A DNA stretch of 64,000 nucleotides from Methanobrevibacter sp. (lineage in GTDB: Archaea; Methanobacteriota; Methanobacteria; Methanobacteriales; Methanobacteriaceae). Each line of letters begins with the position of its first letter. Within the stretch, counting starts at the first letter, position 1. The DNA lies in contig JAFQXD010000056.1 in the NCBI GenBank assembly GCA_017407115.1, positions 1-64,000 of the forward strand, given 5' to 3'. Positions 21,207 to 29,265 of this stretch are shown piece by piece. Below the pieces are notes generated by a model, which worked only from the letters and a program-made list of their open reading frames with translations, ran no database searches and was not told the DNA's origin. Position numbers and translations under genes: made by a program.

Positions 21207-21211
21207 CTCAA

Positions 21212-21433
21212 TCAATCCAGGCTTGGAAGGTTTGGCTGGTCGCAATCATAGGAAGAACCTATGAGTTTTCCTGTTTCAATGTCGAATTGTCTGAATCCTC
21301 CGTCACTGTAAGTTACTTCACGGTAATGTCCTTCGCCGTTTTGGTGATTGAATTTCACAACTTCGCCTACAATGTCTGCGTCCATTAACTCATCCTTTTT
21401 CTTTCCAACATTATTCAAATCAATATCTTTCAT
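21212..21433 (-). CDS. Hypothetical protein (73 aa)
   Basis: Small protein beginning MKDIDLNNVGKKKDEL, with a beta-rich segment ending FDIETGKLIGSSYD. It may form a two-gene operon with the 94-residue gene downstream (5-bp gap). It is the last recognisable host gene before the integrase. No function can be assigned. Confidence 0.6.
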   Translation of the reverse strand: MKDIDLNNVGKKKDELMDADIVGEVVKFNHQNGEGHYREVTYSDGGFRQFDIETGKLIGSSYDCDQPNLPSLD

Positions 21434-21732
21434 GTTAACACCTGAAAATATTTCTAATCATAACATATACGCAATGCCTAAACAATCCATAAAAGGACCG
21501 AAGCATGATTTTTTCGCCTCTTAAAGCTTTCAGTTACAATTTGAATGTAACCATTGAAATACTTTTCTATCAATTTATATATTACAAAAAAGAAACCAAT
21601 CCATTTTGGCTTTATTTCTAATAATGAAAACTCATTAAATCAAAGATTTTTTCCATAATATTACTCATCAAATGCTCTCTATCAAAAGAGGCATTTGAAT
21701 TTATAACTATAATATCATATAGGTGATAAATA
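21434..21732. other. Host/provirus junction region, likely left attachment site
   Basis: About 300 bp with no gene lie between the last host gene and the integrase. The left attachment site should be here or in the adjacent host gene. It holds a hairpin-forming repeat TCAAATGC/GCATTTGA (21668-21675 and 21691-21698) just upstream of the integrase, possibly an operator or integrase arm site. The core cannot be defined because the right end is outside the window. Confidence 0.4.
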
Positions 21733-22887
21733 ATGAAATTAGAGGAATTTTGTAATGACAAAAATCTATCTATCAACACCCAAAACCTCTATACTTCATC
21801 TGTAAGACTATATGAACAAATCAACGACTTATCTCTTGATTTCCTCATAGAAGAAGCAGATAAAGAAGAGGAAAAAGGCATACGATGGAAACATCGTAAA
21901 CTAAAAGATAGATTAATTCAATACAGAAATTATCTCTTCGCAAACAAAAGTCAAGGAACTGCAAACAGGTATCTTGGTTGTATAAAAACTATCTATCGTC
22001 ATTTTGAGATAGAACTACAACCTCTTCCATCGTTTAACAGCAAACAAATAGATTTGACCTATCAAATGGATTATGATGATTTGGTAACAAAACAAGAAAT
22101 CATCGATGCTTATTATGAAGCAAACAATGAGATGAAAAATATTATTGTATTTGCCATTTCAACAGGATTATCCAAAGTAGATATGTTAAAACTAAAAGTT
22201 TTTGATTTCTTTGAAGCTTGTGATGTTAAATATAAGAACAAAGAAGTCATAGACGTGTTATATGACATTAAAGCAAAAGATAATTTAATTCCTTGTTTCA
22301 AAGGAACAAGGAAAAAAACTGGAGTTAAATATATTACATTTTGCTCACCTGAAGCAGTTGAACATATTGTACAAAGGTTAATTGGCAGAGATGCGAAACT
22401 TCGAGAAGAGGGATTAAGATTATCATTCAATGATAAATTATTTAATATATCTAACAGTCATCTACTATACTCTTTCAAGAAAATCAATAATAAATTGAAC
22501 CTTGGGAAAGTAGGTAAGTTTAGTAAAATGCGATGCCATATGCTTCGCAAATATCATGCTTCTACATTACTTAACTGTGAGGAAATTAAATGGTCGAAAG
22601 AGGAAATTGACACTTTGCAAGGAAGATTGCAAGATATGACTCATCGAGCATATTTCCACGTCAGTATTGAAAAAATATATAAAAAATACATGGCGAGTGT
22701 AGATGAACTAATGCTTTTCAAGTCAATTAATGGTGTTGATGAAGAGGCATTTGAAAAGTTGAAAACTGAAAATAATTTCTATAAGAAAGAGATTGTTAAA
22801 AATGAGAATAAATTGGTGGAACAACAAAAAACAATAAATAAAATCTTAGAAAATCAAAGAGAATTAGAAGCATTATTAGGATTATAA
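21733..22887 (+). CDS. Tyrosine recombinase/integrase
   Basis: This 384-residue integrase inserts and excises the provirus. The N-terminal 125 residues form a SAM-like DNA-binding domain. The catalytic domain shows STGLSKVDMLKL (the usual first-Arg position, here Lys148), HMLRKYHAS (H269, R272) and THRAYFHVS, with Y307 the likely nucleophile. The last 45 residues are a coiled coil (ENNFYKKEIVKNENKL). A GGTGA ribosome-binding site precedes the ATG. It is separated from the early operon by a hairpin terminator. Its place at the left end fits a provirus beginning here. Confidence 0.9.
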   Translation: MKLEEFCNDKNLSINTQNLYTSSVRLYEQINDLSLDFLIEEADKEEEKGIRWKHRKLKDRLIQYRNYLFANKSQGTANRYLGCIKTIYRHFEIELQPLPSFNSKQIDLTYQMDYDDLVTKQEIIDAYYEANNEMKNIIVFAISTGLSKVDMLKLKVFDFFEACDVKYKNKEVIDVLYDIKAKDNLIPCFKGTRKKTGVKYITFCSPEAVEHIVQRLIGRDAKLREEGLRLSFNDKLFNISNSHLLYSFKKINNKLNLGKVGKFSKMRCHMLRKYHASTLLNCEEIKWSKEEIDTLQGRLQDMTHRAYFHVSIEKIYKKYMASVDELMLFKSINGVDEEAFEKLKTENNFYKKEIVKNENKLVEQQKTINKILENQRELEALLGL

Positions 22888-22915
22888 GGTGAGTTAATCC
22901 CCACAAAAACTCACC
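22888..22915 (+). terminator. Hairpin directly after the integrase stop
   Basis: GGTGAGTT pairs with AACTCACC (8 bp, 12-base loop) immediately after the integrase stop codon. There is no T-run, so it may be a processing or stabilising structure rather than an intrinsic terminator. Confidence 0.6.
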
Positions 22916-23102
22916 AAACCCTTTGTTGGAATAATAGTTGTTTTCGAGAGAAAAAACAATGTTTTTTATTTTTATTCTAATAAAAAATAGTTCTAATATT
23001 CCATTTTCTATTTTTATACTTTGATATATTTAAGAGTTTTGCATAGTTTCGATACCTGAAAAGTATTATTTTTAATTGTTTTTTCCAATTAGGAGGAGAA
23101 TT
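22916..23102 (+). promoter_or_regulatory. Early-operon promoter and leader
   Basis: AT-rich leader with an archaeal TATA-like ATATATTTAAG near 23024-23034 preceded by a TTTG stretch. A short inverted repeat, TTGTTTT/AAAACAA, lies near 22940-22963. Transcription would start about 25 bp past the TATA box and run through the overlapping early genes. The strong AGGAGGAG site at 23091-23098 serves the first gene. Confidence 0.5.
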
Positions 23103-23282
23103 ATGTATAAAAAAATAAAAGCTTGCGGACAAGATGGAGTGTTTATCCCCATCAACGAATTTGAAAAGGGCTTGTTTCTTGATGAAAATAAGAAAATAGC
23201 TTTACAAGAAAAAATAATTGAGAATGACAGATTAATTCAGTCATTAAAAGAAGATTTAGGTATAATAGAAGGTGATGCCTAA
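23103..23282 (+). CDS. Small viral protein (59 aa), coiled-coil C-terminus
   Basis: It starts at the ATG after a strong AGGAGGAG site (a longer frame from 23076 is rejected). The product begins MYKKIKACGQDGVFIPINEF and ends with a short helical stretch (EKIIENDRLIQSLKEDLG). No family is recognised. It is the first gene of the early operon and overlaps the next by one base (TAATG). Confidence 0.7.
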   Translation: MYKKIKACGQDGVFIPINEFEKGLFLDENKKIALQEKIIENDRLIQSLKEDLGIIEGDA

Positions 23283-23428
23283 TGGCAGATTTAAGAAAGT
23301 CAGATGACCCAATAGAAGTTAAAATCAATCCTTTAATAATCGTTTTAATGAGTTTTATATTTGCATTAGTATTTTGGGTCATCGGCACTGCCTTTCGTTA
23401 TTATGTCTACGTCGGAGGTTCATTATAA
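23282..23428 (+). CDS. Small single-pass membrane protein (48 aa)
   Basis: The product has a polar N-terminus (MADLRKSDDPIEVKINP), one hydrophobic helix of about 20 residues (LIIVLMSFIFALVFWVIGTA), and a short tail RYYVYVGGSL. It overlaps both neighbours by one base, a sign of translational coupling. The function is unknown. Confidence 0.65.
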   Translation: MADLRKSDDPIEVKINPLIIVLMSFIFALVFWVIGTAFRYYVYVGGSL

Positions 23429-23727
23429 TGAATTTTAATGAAGCGGATAAGATGTTTTCCGACATCAAATCTATTTCAAAAACACTACAATTAGAGCTCT
23501 TAAAAGGAAATATAAAATGGGAAGATGATGAAATACAATTCTTTATCCCTTCTGTATTGATTTTTACAGATTTTGATTGGTTAGAACTAATTGCAGAATA
23601 TAATTTAGTAGAAGAAGATGAAATCGTTGTTAAAAACTATTTGGCAATGGTTAAATCATTAATAGACATTAATGGAGATAGATTATCCGAAGAGGTAGCA
23701 AAAAAAATAGGAGGTATGTTGCGATGA
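23428..23727 (+). CDS. Viral hypothetical protein (99 aa)
   Basis: The start MNFNEADKMFSDIKS is at the ATG that overlaps the upstream stop; a longer frame from 23374 is rejected. It is an acidic, helix-rich protein without recognised motifs, overlapping the next gene by ATGA. Confidence 0.7.
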   Translation: MNFNEADKMFSDIKSISKTLQLELLKGNIKWEDDEIQFFIPSVLIFTDFDWLELIAEYNLVEEDEIVVKNYLAMVKSLIDINGDRLSEEVAKKIGGMLR

Positions 23728-23882
23728 ATTTAAAACAAATGAGTGAATCAAAAGCAGAAGGGAGGTGCCCCTTTTGTGGTAAAACAATAGATGTTGAAAC
23801 AGAATTTAGTGATGAATTAAGTTTGAAAGAATTTGGCATAAGTGGGTTATGTCAATCTTGCCAAGATGAATTTTTTGATTAA
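23724..23882 (+). CDS. Small zinc-finger protein (52 aa)
   Basis: Two CxxC pairs (CPFCGK and CQSC) separated by about 25 residues form a probable treble-clef or ribbon zinc site. It starts with ATGA overlap on the previous gene. A role in nucleic-acid binding is likely but unproven. Confidence 0.7.
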   Translation: MNLKQMSESKAEGRCPFCGKTIDVETEFSDELSLKEFGISGLCQSCQDEFFD

Positions 23883-23904
23883 AAAAAAGGAGGAAAATGA
23901 TATT

Positions 23905-24267
23905 ATGGTGCTTAGAACATTAGAAAAAGGCGGACAAGAATTAACTGGAGGATTTCCAAGATTTGAGGAAATTGGAGATTACTGTAAAGGAAACTTCATG
24001 GGATTAGAACTCGATGATTATGACAATGAAAGAATTGTACTGTGGAAAGGAAATGATGAGGAAACTGGGGAAGCAAAAACACAAATGCTCCCTGCGGCAG
24101 CTGACTTGAAAAGGTATTATGACCAACTACATTTAGGAGATTTCCTTATAATAACCTTTGTTAAAGTCATTAAATCAAAAAATGAAGAGTATTCTGATAA
24201 AAAAATATTCAAAGTTCAAGTTGATGATGAGAAGGCAGTTGAATTTGGAGATGGTGAAGATGAATGA
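23905..24267 (+). CDS. Viral hypothetical protein (120 aa), acidic tail
   Basis: The start MVLRTLEKGGQELTGG follows an AAAGGAGGA site; an in-frame extension to 23842 would run into the previous gene. The core is beta-rich (GNFMGLELDDYDNERIVLWK; FLIITFVKVIKSK) and the end is acidic (EFGDGEDE), a layout seen in some OB-fold ssDNA-binding proteins. That is only a suggestion. It overlaps the next gene by 8 bases. Confidence 0.65.
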   Translation: MVLRTLEKGGQELTGGFPRFEEIGDYCKGNFMGLELDDYDNERIVLWKGNDEETGEAKTQMLPAAADLKRYYDQLHLGDFLIITFVKVIKSKNEEYSDKKIFKVQVDDEKAVEFGDGEDE

Positions 24268-25129
24268 TTTAGTTGAAGTTGGAGATAATTCTCCAACCAC
24301 TAACAATTTTGAAATGGTAGATGTACAAGGTGCAAAAGCATTCATGGATAACTATCAAGAAGTTTGTAAATCATTGCTTGACAAATCCGATTATCAAAAC
24401 ATTAAAGTCAATGGGAAATCAAGACCATTCAAGAAAAAAAGTGCATGGAGAAAAATTGCAACCGCATTCAATATTAGTGATGATATTGTTGAAAAAGAAA
24501 TTATCAGAGATGACAATTACCAAATTATCTCTGCGAATTTTGTTGTAAGAGCTACTGCCCCAAATGGTCGTTATGGGCATGGAACTGGCAGTTGCAGTAT
24601 CTTTGATAAAATCAATAATAAGGATACTGAACAGCCATCTAACTTTGAATTACGTAAACGATTTTCCAATGCAGAGAATGATGTTATCGGAACTGCACAT
24701 ACAAGGGCAAAATCAAGAGCAATATCAGATTTGGTAGGTATGGGCGAAGTATCTGCCGAGGAAATGATGGAGATGGGAGTAATTGATAAACCTAAAAAAG
24801 TTTCAGTTAAACCAAAAACCGCTGCCAAACCTAAACCGAAAGGAGATAGGCAAAAACTTGTAAAAGAGTTGAAAAGGAAAGCAAAAGAAGTTAAACCATC
24901 AAAAGATGAAGAAGCAGTAGAAGTTGAAGTGATTGCTCATGATAGTCCAAGCAAATCTCTAAAAGACATGATGGACGAAAATAAAACCATCAAAAGAGTA
25001 ATAGAAGAATTGCGTGAAGAGAATAGAATTGTAAATAGAGCAACTATCGAAGATAGATTACTTAATCAATTACAATCAGGAGCAATAACAGAAAAGGAAT
25101 ATAAAAAAGCAAAAGAAGTAATGGAATAA
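24260..25129 (+). CDS. Viral DNA-metabolism protein, possible recombination/annealing role (289 aa)
   Basis: The start MNDLVEVGDN is at 24260; a longer frame is rejected. Residues 60-170 form a conserved-looking domain with WRKIATAFNIS, VRATAPNGRYGHGTGSCS and HTRAKSRAISDLVGMGEVSAEE. The last 100 residues are lysine-rich and then coiled coil. It sits between a possible OB-fold protein and the helicase-like ATPase, so a role in viral DNA recombination or ssDNA handling is plausible. I do not recognise the family with certainty. Confidence 0.6.
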   Translation: MNDLVEVGDNSPTTNNFEMVDVQGAKAFMDNYQEVCKSLLDKSDYQNIKVNGKSRPFKKKSAWRKIATAFNISDDIVEKEIIRDDNYQIISANFVVRATAPNGRYGHGTGSCSIFDKINNKDTEQPSNFELRKRFSNAENDVIGTAHTRAKSRAISDLVGMGEVSAEEMMEMGVIDKPKKVSVKPKTAAKPKPKGDRQKLVKELKRKAKEVKPSKDEEAVEVEVIAHDSPSKSLKDMMDENKTIKRVIEELREENRIVNRATIEDRLLNQLQSGAITEKEYKKAKEVME

Positions 25130-25142
25130 AAGGGGGATTAAC

Positions 25143-26834
25143 ATGGTTAAAGATACATTCAAATTCAAGAGTGGCTATCAGATTAAACTATCTTTAACTA
25201 AAAAATCAACCCAAATCCAATACTCTTTTATAGACAATAATAATTCTGAGTATTTTGTAAAAATTGGAGAGTTTCCTACATCTTTATCATCAAGATCAGC
25301 AATTTCTACTGAAATTAAAACTTGTTTAAATCCTGATAAACCTACTAAAGTAACTAAGGAGGAACTTCGTAAAGTCTATGTTAAATTACAGAAGATTGTT
25401 TCTGCATTACAGGGGCAAGCTGAGGTTCAAAAAGGGTTTGAGGAAAATGAGAAAAATTTAGAGCGACGTAAAAAAGTGCATGAAGCAAAAAAAGTGTTAA
25501 AAGAATTACATGACCCCTTATTATATATAGGGAGCATTTGTGATTGGTTAAGTGCAGGTGAACGAATTAACATACTTATTTGTTTTGTAGCAGGTTGTAG
25601 TCAAATTATCTTGAAAAATCCAGTATCTGTAATTGGGTATGGGGAATCTTCAAGTGGTAAAACTCATGTTGAACAAGTAGCAGTAGGATTGTTTCCTCCC
25701 GAATTTGTGGTTAATGAGAAACAAGTATCTCCATCTGCATTGTTTAATCGGTCAAAAGAGTCAAAAACTTTTTACGATGGTAAAATAGTGTATTATGGAG
25801 ATATGGGAGGTCAAAAAGATAGAGATAATCTTCAAGAAACAATGGATTTGATGAAAGAACTACAAACAGATGGTTTTTTAAGCAAACCAGTATCTGTAAA
25901 AGGAGAAGATGGGAATTGGATAACTGAAGAGTTGAAACTTAAAGGAAAACCAAGTCTTTGGTATACTACTGTTCCCACATTTATTGATAGTCAAGAAACT
26001 TCAAGGGCAATTATATTTTCTCCACGAACGGATAACAGGGATATTTTTCATAAGAGAGGGAAATTGTTGTCTTTAAAAAAAGGTAAAACTTATTCTCTTT
26101 ATGAAGAAGTTAAAGAATTATCTGAATTAGTTCCTTACTTCATTTTACATTTAAGAGAGGTTATGGAAGATTATATTATAATTAACCCATATTATGAAGT
26201 TATCTCTACTATGTTAAAACAATCAAAGTATTACAAAAGAGATTCTGAAAAATATTTCAATATGTTAAACACAATTACTGCAATTAATTTCTATCAGAAT
26301 AAAAAGTATGTTTTTGAAGATGGGCAAAAAGCAGTAATCACTTCTAAAAACGATGTTGCATTGTTTTTATCTATGTTAGAAGGATATATGGGAAGTATAT
26401 CTATTAACATTAAGCCAAAAGCAGTGGAGGTTTATAAAACTTTCAAAGCCAATGTTGAAGATTGGAAGTTGGATAAAGAAGATGATGATGACGGTTATGC
26501 TTCTAAAAGATTTCATGCAGGAATTACTGCAAATGATTTCTTTGAACATACTGACATGGGGTTTAGTAGTGTTAGAAGTGTGCAGAAATATTTTAAAGAT
26601 TTATATGACGCTGGATTGTTAAAAAAAGTAGGTTCTGAGAACAGAGCTACCTTGTATGATATTAATGATTTGAAAACATTGGAAATAATTGAGGATATTG
26701 ATATTGACTCAATTATTGATAATGTAGAGTCAGAATTAGGGGAGGACATTTCAGAAATCATACTGACAGATACAAAAGATGAGGATTTGAAAATCACTAA
26801 TAAACATGAGAGGGTGGTTGAGGTAGTATGGTAA
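25143..26834 (+). CDS. P-loop ATPase, probable viral replicative helicase
   Basis: This 563-residue protein is the largest early gene. Walker A is GYGESSSGKTHV (K173); Walker B-like KIVYYGDMGG (D220) follows. A polar stretch SLWYTTVPTFIDSQETSRAIIFSP could be the sensor-1 and arginine-finger region. The last 150 residues include a winged-helix-like segment (ITANDFFEHTDMGFSSVRSVQ; LYDAGLLKKVG). The arrangement resembles AAA+ or SF3-like replication helicases with a DNA-binding tail. No primase is recognised nearby. The exact family cannot be named by eye. Confidence 0.65.
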   Translation: MVKDTFKFKSGYQIKLSLTKKSTQIQYSFIDNNNSEYFVKIGEFPTSLSSRSAISTEIKTCLNPDKPTKVTKEELRKVYVKLQKIVSALQGQAEVQKGFEENEKNLERRKKVHEAKKVLKELHDPLLYIGSICDWLSAGERINILICFVAGCSQIILKNPVSVIGYGESSSGKTHVEQVAVGLFPPEFVVNEKQVSPSALFNRSKESKTFYDGKIVYYGDMGGQKDRDNLQETMDLMKELQTDGFLSKPVSVKGEDGNWITEELKLKGKPSLWYTTVPTFIDSQETSRAIIFSPRTDNRDIFHKRGKLLSLKKGKTYSLYEEVKELSELVPYFILHLREVMEDYIIINPYYEVISTMLKQSKYYKRDSEKYFNMLNTITAINFYQNKKYVFEDGQKAVITSKNDVALFLSMLEGYMGSISINIKPKAVEVYKTFKANVEDWKLDKEDDDDGYASKRFHAGITANDFFEHTDMGFSSVRSVQKYFKDLYDAGLLKKVGSENRATLYDINDLKTLEIIEDIDIDSIIDNVESELGEDISEIILTDTKDEDLKITNKHERVVEVVW

Positions 26835-27115
26835 ATGAATATCTTAAAGAATTGTGGTTTGTGGATTATTGCAATAATTGCAAGGATTTAGATATTATGA
26901 GTCCTAATGAAGTTCCTTGTCATCACCCATGGTATTGTTGGCACGATGGTAGTGAAGTTCAGGAACTGGAAGCAGAATTAGGTAAACTCTATGAAAAAGA
27001 GCATTGGAATGGTCGATTAAATGCTTCTGAAAGAGAATTATTATTCAAATTAAAACAGAAGAAATTTGAATTAGTTAAAAAAAAATTAGGAGAATATCGT
27101 AAGTGTAATAGGTGA
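26828..27115 (+). CDS. Small Cys/His-rich viral protein (95 aa)
   Basis: N-terminal CNNCKD and CHHPWYCWHDG supply four cysteines and several histidines for a likely zinc site. The C-terminal half is a basic helix (NASERELLFKLKQKKFELV). It overlaps the ATPase gene by 7 bases. The function is unknown. Confidence 0.65.
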   Translation: MVNEYLKELWFVDYCNNCKDLDIMSPNEVPCHHPWYCWHDGSEVQELEAELGKLYEKEHWNGRLNASERELLFKLKQKKFELVKKKLGEYRKCNR

Positions 27116-27119
27116 TTTT

Positions 27120-27506
27120 ATGAATTTCGATGTAATTGATGGGAATTTTGAAGTTCTATCAAAGGAGAGATTGGTTGAATTTGAAGCAGACTATCTTAAC
27201 TCCGAATTGAAATCAGTAGAAGTTAGGCAGAAATATGGTTTGTCTAAAAAACAATATTCAAGGATTACTCAAAAGATTAGGGATAAATATGGTCTTTTAA
27301 GAAGACCATACGCTCAAGCTAAACATTTTTATCAACAAGGCAATCGTTGGGTGATTATTAAAACAAATCGCAAGGAAAGGGTGTATATTGGTTCTTTGCC
27401 TCGTGATGTTTTTAGTAAAGAGGACATTGTTAATATTGTTGAAAAATGCAAAGAGATGTCTTGGAATATAGATAAATGTGTTAATTTAATTAAAGTTTTA
27501 GGGTAG
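27120..27506 (+). CDS. Putative HTH DNA-binding protein with AP2-like segment (128 aa)
   Basis: Residues 20-65 resemble a helix-turn-helix (LKSVEVRQKYGLSKKQYSRI). The stretch GNRWVIIKTNRKERVYIGSL looks like the three-stranded sheet of AP2-type DNA-binding domains. The same kind of segment occurs in the 122-residue gene two positions downstream and in the homing endonuclease at 36.3 kb. Possibly a viral regulator. Confidence 0.5.
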   Translation: MNFDVIDGNFEVLSKERLVEFEADYLNSELKSVEVRQKYGLSKKQYSRITQKIRDKYGLLRRPYAQAKHFYQQGNRWVIIKTNRKERVYIGSLPRDVFSKEDIVNIVEKCKEMSWNIDKCVNLIKVLG

Positions 27507-27512
27507 GTTCAA

Positions 27513-27632
27513 ATGACTGAAAGAAACAATGAAGTAAATAATAGGTTCATTAAGAAAGTTATTGAATACATGGGCTTTGAGGATATAATCCATTACCCAT
27601 TTGTATTTGTGGAGATTAACATATGGGAATAA
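27513..27632 (+). CDS. Small viral ORF (39 aa)
   Basis: It begins MTERNNEVNNRFIKKVIEYM, directly after the previous gene, and overlaps the next by 10 bases in another frame. The GGTTC upstream is a weak site. No motif is seen; the support is its fit in a tightly packed operon. Confidence 0.45.
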   Translation: MTERNNEVNNRFIKKVIEYMGFEDIIHYPFVFVEINIWE

Positions 27633-27991
27633 AAGCATTTCAACAGGATTTAAAAGATGGAATGAAATTGGAAACTACCTTAAAAAAACATGGCTTTTCA
27701 TTAAAAGACGCAGTAGAAATGTGCCTTAAAACATACGTCCATCGTAAACCTACACAAAAACCAAGCACAAGAAAGAATGTCTATAAAAAAGTAGACACTA
27801 ACATCGTATATGTCAGAAGCAAAGCTTCCCATGTTCGGAAAAACCAAGATGGTAAATATCATTGGGGAGGAGCTTATGATACATTAGAAGAAGCCCAAAA
27901 AATGAGAGATTTCTTAAACAAAGAAGGTTGGAATCCTGTTAAACTCATAGAGGGTTGTAAAAAATTTGGAATAACAAGGAGGACAAGATAA
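27623..27991 (+). CDS. Putative AP2-like DNA-binding protein (122 aa)
   Basis: Basic protein with an N-terminal helix (QDLKDGMKLETTLKKHGFSL) and a lysine-rich linker. A segment SHVRKNQDGKYHWGGAYDTL followed by EEAQKMRDFLNKEGWN matches the strand-strand-helix pattern of AP2 domains common in phage HNH enzymes. It directly precedes an HNH nuclease gene, with no gap. Confidence 0.5.
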   Translation: MGIKAFQQDLKDGMKLETTLKKHGFSLKDAVEMCLKTYVHRKPTQKPSTRKNVYKKVDTNIVYVRSKASHVRKNQDGKYHWGGAYDTLEEAQKMRDFLNKEGWNPVKLIEGCKKFGITRRTR

Positions 27992-28336
27992 ATGGATATT
28001 GCAGTATATGGTGATGTTCATATCCATACTGCTGAAACAAAAAAAGAAGTATCTATTCATAAAATAAGAACTTCTAATACCGTTACAACTGCTAAAAAGA
28101 ATGTTAAATTAAGAGATAAACGATGTCAATGTTGTGGAGAAGAAGATAAACCATTGGAAGTGCACCATATTATGCCTATTGCGAAATTTCCTTCATTGGC
28201 TTCGGAAGAGTCTAATTTGATAACTCTTTGCCAGTCTTGTCATCGATTATATCATGACAAGTATGAAGGATTAGAAGGAGCAGATACTTTTGCAAAATAC
28301 ATGAGAGATTATGGAGAGAACATCTCAGAAAATTAA
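27992..28336 (+). CDS. HNH endonuclease (114 aa)
   Basis: The C-terminal 70 residues form an HNH domain: zinc ligands CQCCGEED and CQSCHRLYH, with the catalytic LEVHHIMPIAKF. The N-terminal 40 residues are unlike known domains. It is followed 15 bp later by a DNA methyltransferase, a pairing that may be a restriction-modification-like unit or a viral packaging/homing nuclease. The size is typical for a stand-alone HNH protein. Confidence 0.85.
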   Translation: MDIAVYGDVHIHTAETKKEVSIHKIRTSNTVTTAKKNVKLRDKRCQCCGEEDKPLEVHHIMPIAKFPSLASEESNLITLCQSCHRLYHDKYEGLEGADTFAKYMRDYGENISEN

Positions 28337-28351
28337 ATAGGAAGAGATAAG

Positions 28352-28720
28352 ATGTTAAAATTATATAATGATGATTGTATGAATGTTTTAACAAAAATGG
28401 AAGATAATTCTGTTGATTTAATTATTACTTCTCCTCCTTATAATTTAAATCATATTAGTAGACTTCATCATAATAATGAAGATACACGATTACTCGTAAC
28501 CTATAATTCCTACTCTGATGATTTAAGTTATGAAGAATATGAGAAATGGCAAGTAAAAGTTCTTAATGAATTGTATAGGGTATTAAAACCATCAGGTTTG
28601 CTTTATTATAATCATAAAGAGAGGCATATTAAAGGGTATTATTTCAATCCTTTGAATTTAATTCAAAGGAGTTTATTCCTCCCTTTACAGACTATAATAT
28701 GGAATAGGGGGGGGGAGTAA
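28352..28720 (+). CDS. DNA methyltransferase, N-terminal part (frame broken at G9)
   Basis: This 122-residue frame holds the catalytic motif IV of beta-class N4-cytosine/N6-adenine DNA methyltransferases, LIITSPPYNLN near residue 30, followed by VLNELYRVLKPSGLLYYNHK. It ends prematurely with GGE and a stop, directly after nine Gs (28707-28715). The rest of the enzyme continues in the -1 frame. One extra G (ten), two fewer (seven), or a -1 ribosomal slip would restore a protein of about 240 residues. As read here, the product lacks the SAM-binding motif I. Confidence 0.8.
   Translation: MLKLYNDDCMNVLTKMEDNSVDLIITSPPYNLNHISRLHHNNEDTRLLVTYNSYSDDLSYEEYEKWQVKVLNELYRVLKPSGLLYYNHKERHIKGYYFNPLNLIQRSLFLPLQTIIWNRGGE
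28707..28715 (+). repeat. Homopolymer G9 tract in the methyltransferase
   Basis: Nine consecutive Gs in an AT-rich gene at the exact point where the reading frame is lost. Such tracts are classic slippage sites for phase variation; sequencing error is the alternative. Confidence 0.85.
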
Positions 28721-28788
28721 CCTTCAACAATGGACGATTTGTAAATTCATATGAAACAATCAATGTAGCTTATAAATCAAGTAAGTAT

Positions 28789-29073
28789 ATGAGAGTTCCT
28801 ACAAGACATAGTAAACGTTTTGATGTATGGAACATACCTCCCACAAAAAATAAATGTAATGTACCTGAGTTTCCTTTGGAACTTCCTTTGAGGATTATCC
28901 GTGCCTATGAAGATTACGATGATTTAACAGTAATGGATTGCTTCATGGGAGGAGGTTCAGTAGGAGTCGCATCATTACAGGAAGGCAGGAATTTTATTGG
29001 TATGGAAATTGACAAAGAAACTTTTGATTATGCTTATCAAAGAACCCGAAGTTACCAATCCAAATTAATATAA
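28789..29073 (+). CDS. DNA methyltransferase, C-terminal part
   Basis: This 94-residue segment carries beta-class motif X/I features: DVWNIPP, the P-rich linker VPEFPLELPLRI and the SAM-binding VMDCFMGGGSVGVAS, then NFIGMEIDKETF. The coding frame in fact extends back to the G-tract (VTFNNGRFVNSYETINV), so ATG 28789 is only an internal Met. Together with the upstream frame it makes a complete beta-class enzyme in the order IV - target recognition - I. Confidence 0.8.
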   Translation: MRVPTRHSKRFDVWNIPPTKNKCNVPEFPLELPLRIIRAYEDYDDLTVMDCFMGGGSVGVASLQEGRNFIGMEIDKETFDYAYQRTRSYQSKLI

Positions 29074-29085
29074 AGGAGGATTAAA

Positions 29086-29265
29086 ATGCCAAATAAACTT
29101 GAAACAGAATTACGAGAAGTACAACAAAGCATTGCAGAAATAAAAAGGCAGATAAAAGACACTACCAGTAAAACACAATACAAATATTTAAAAAATGTAT
29201 TAGAAATGTACTATGAAGAAGAAGAACAATTATTATTTGAAATAAACAGAGGCAAAGTGATTTAA
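29086..29265 (+). CDS. Small coiled-coil viral protein (59 aa)
   Basis: It has a strong AAAGGAGGA site and begins MPNKLETELREVQQSIAEIK. It is almost all helix, probably a coiled-coil dimer. It abuts the next gene. The function is unknown. Confidence 0.65.
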   Translation: MPNKLETELREVQQSIAEIKRQIKDTTSKTQYKYLKNVLEMYYEEEEQLLFEINRGKVI

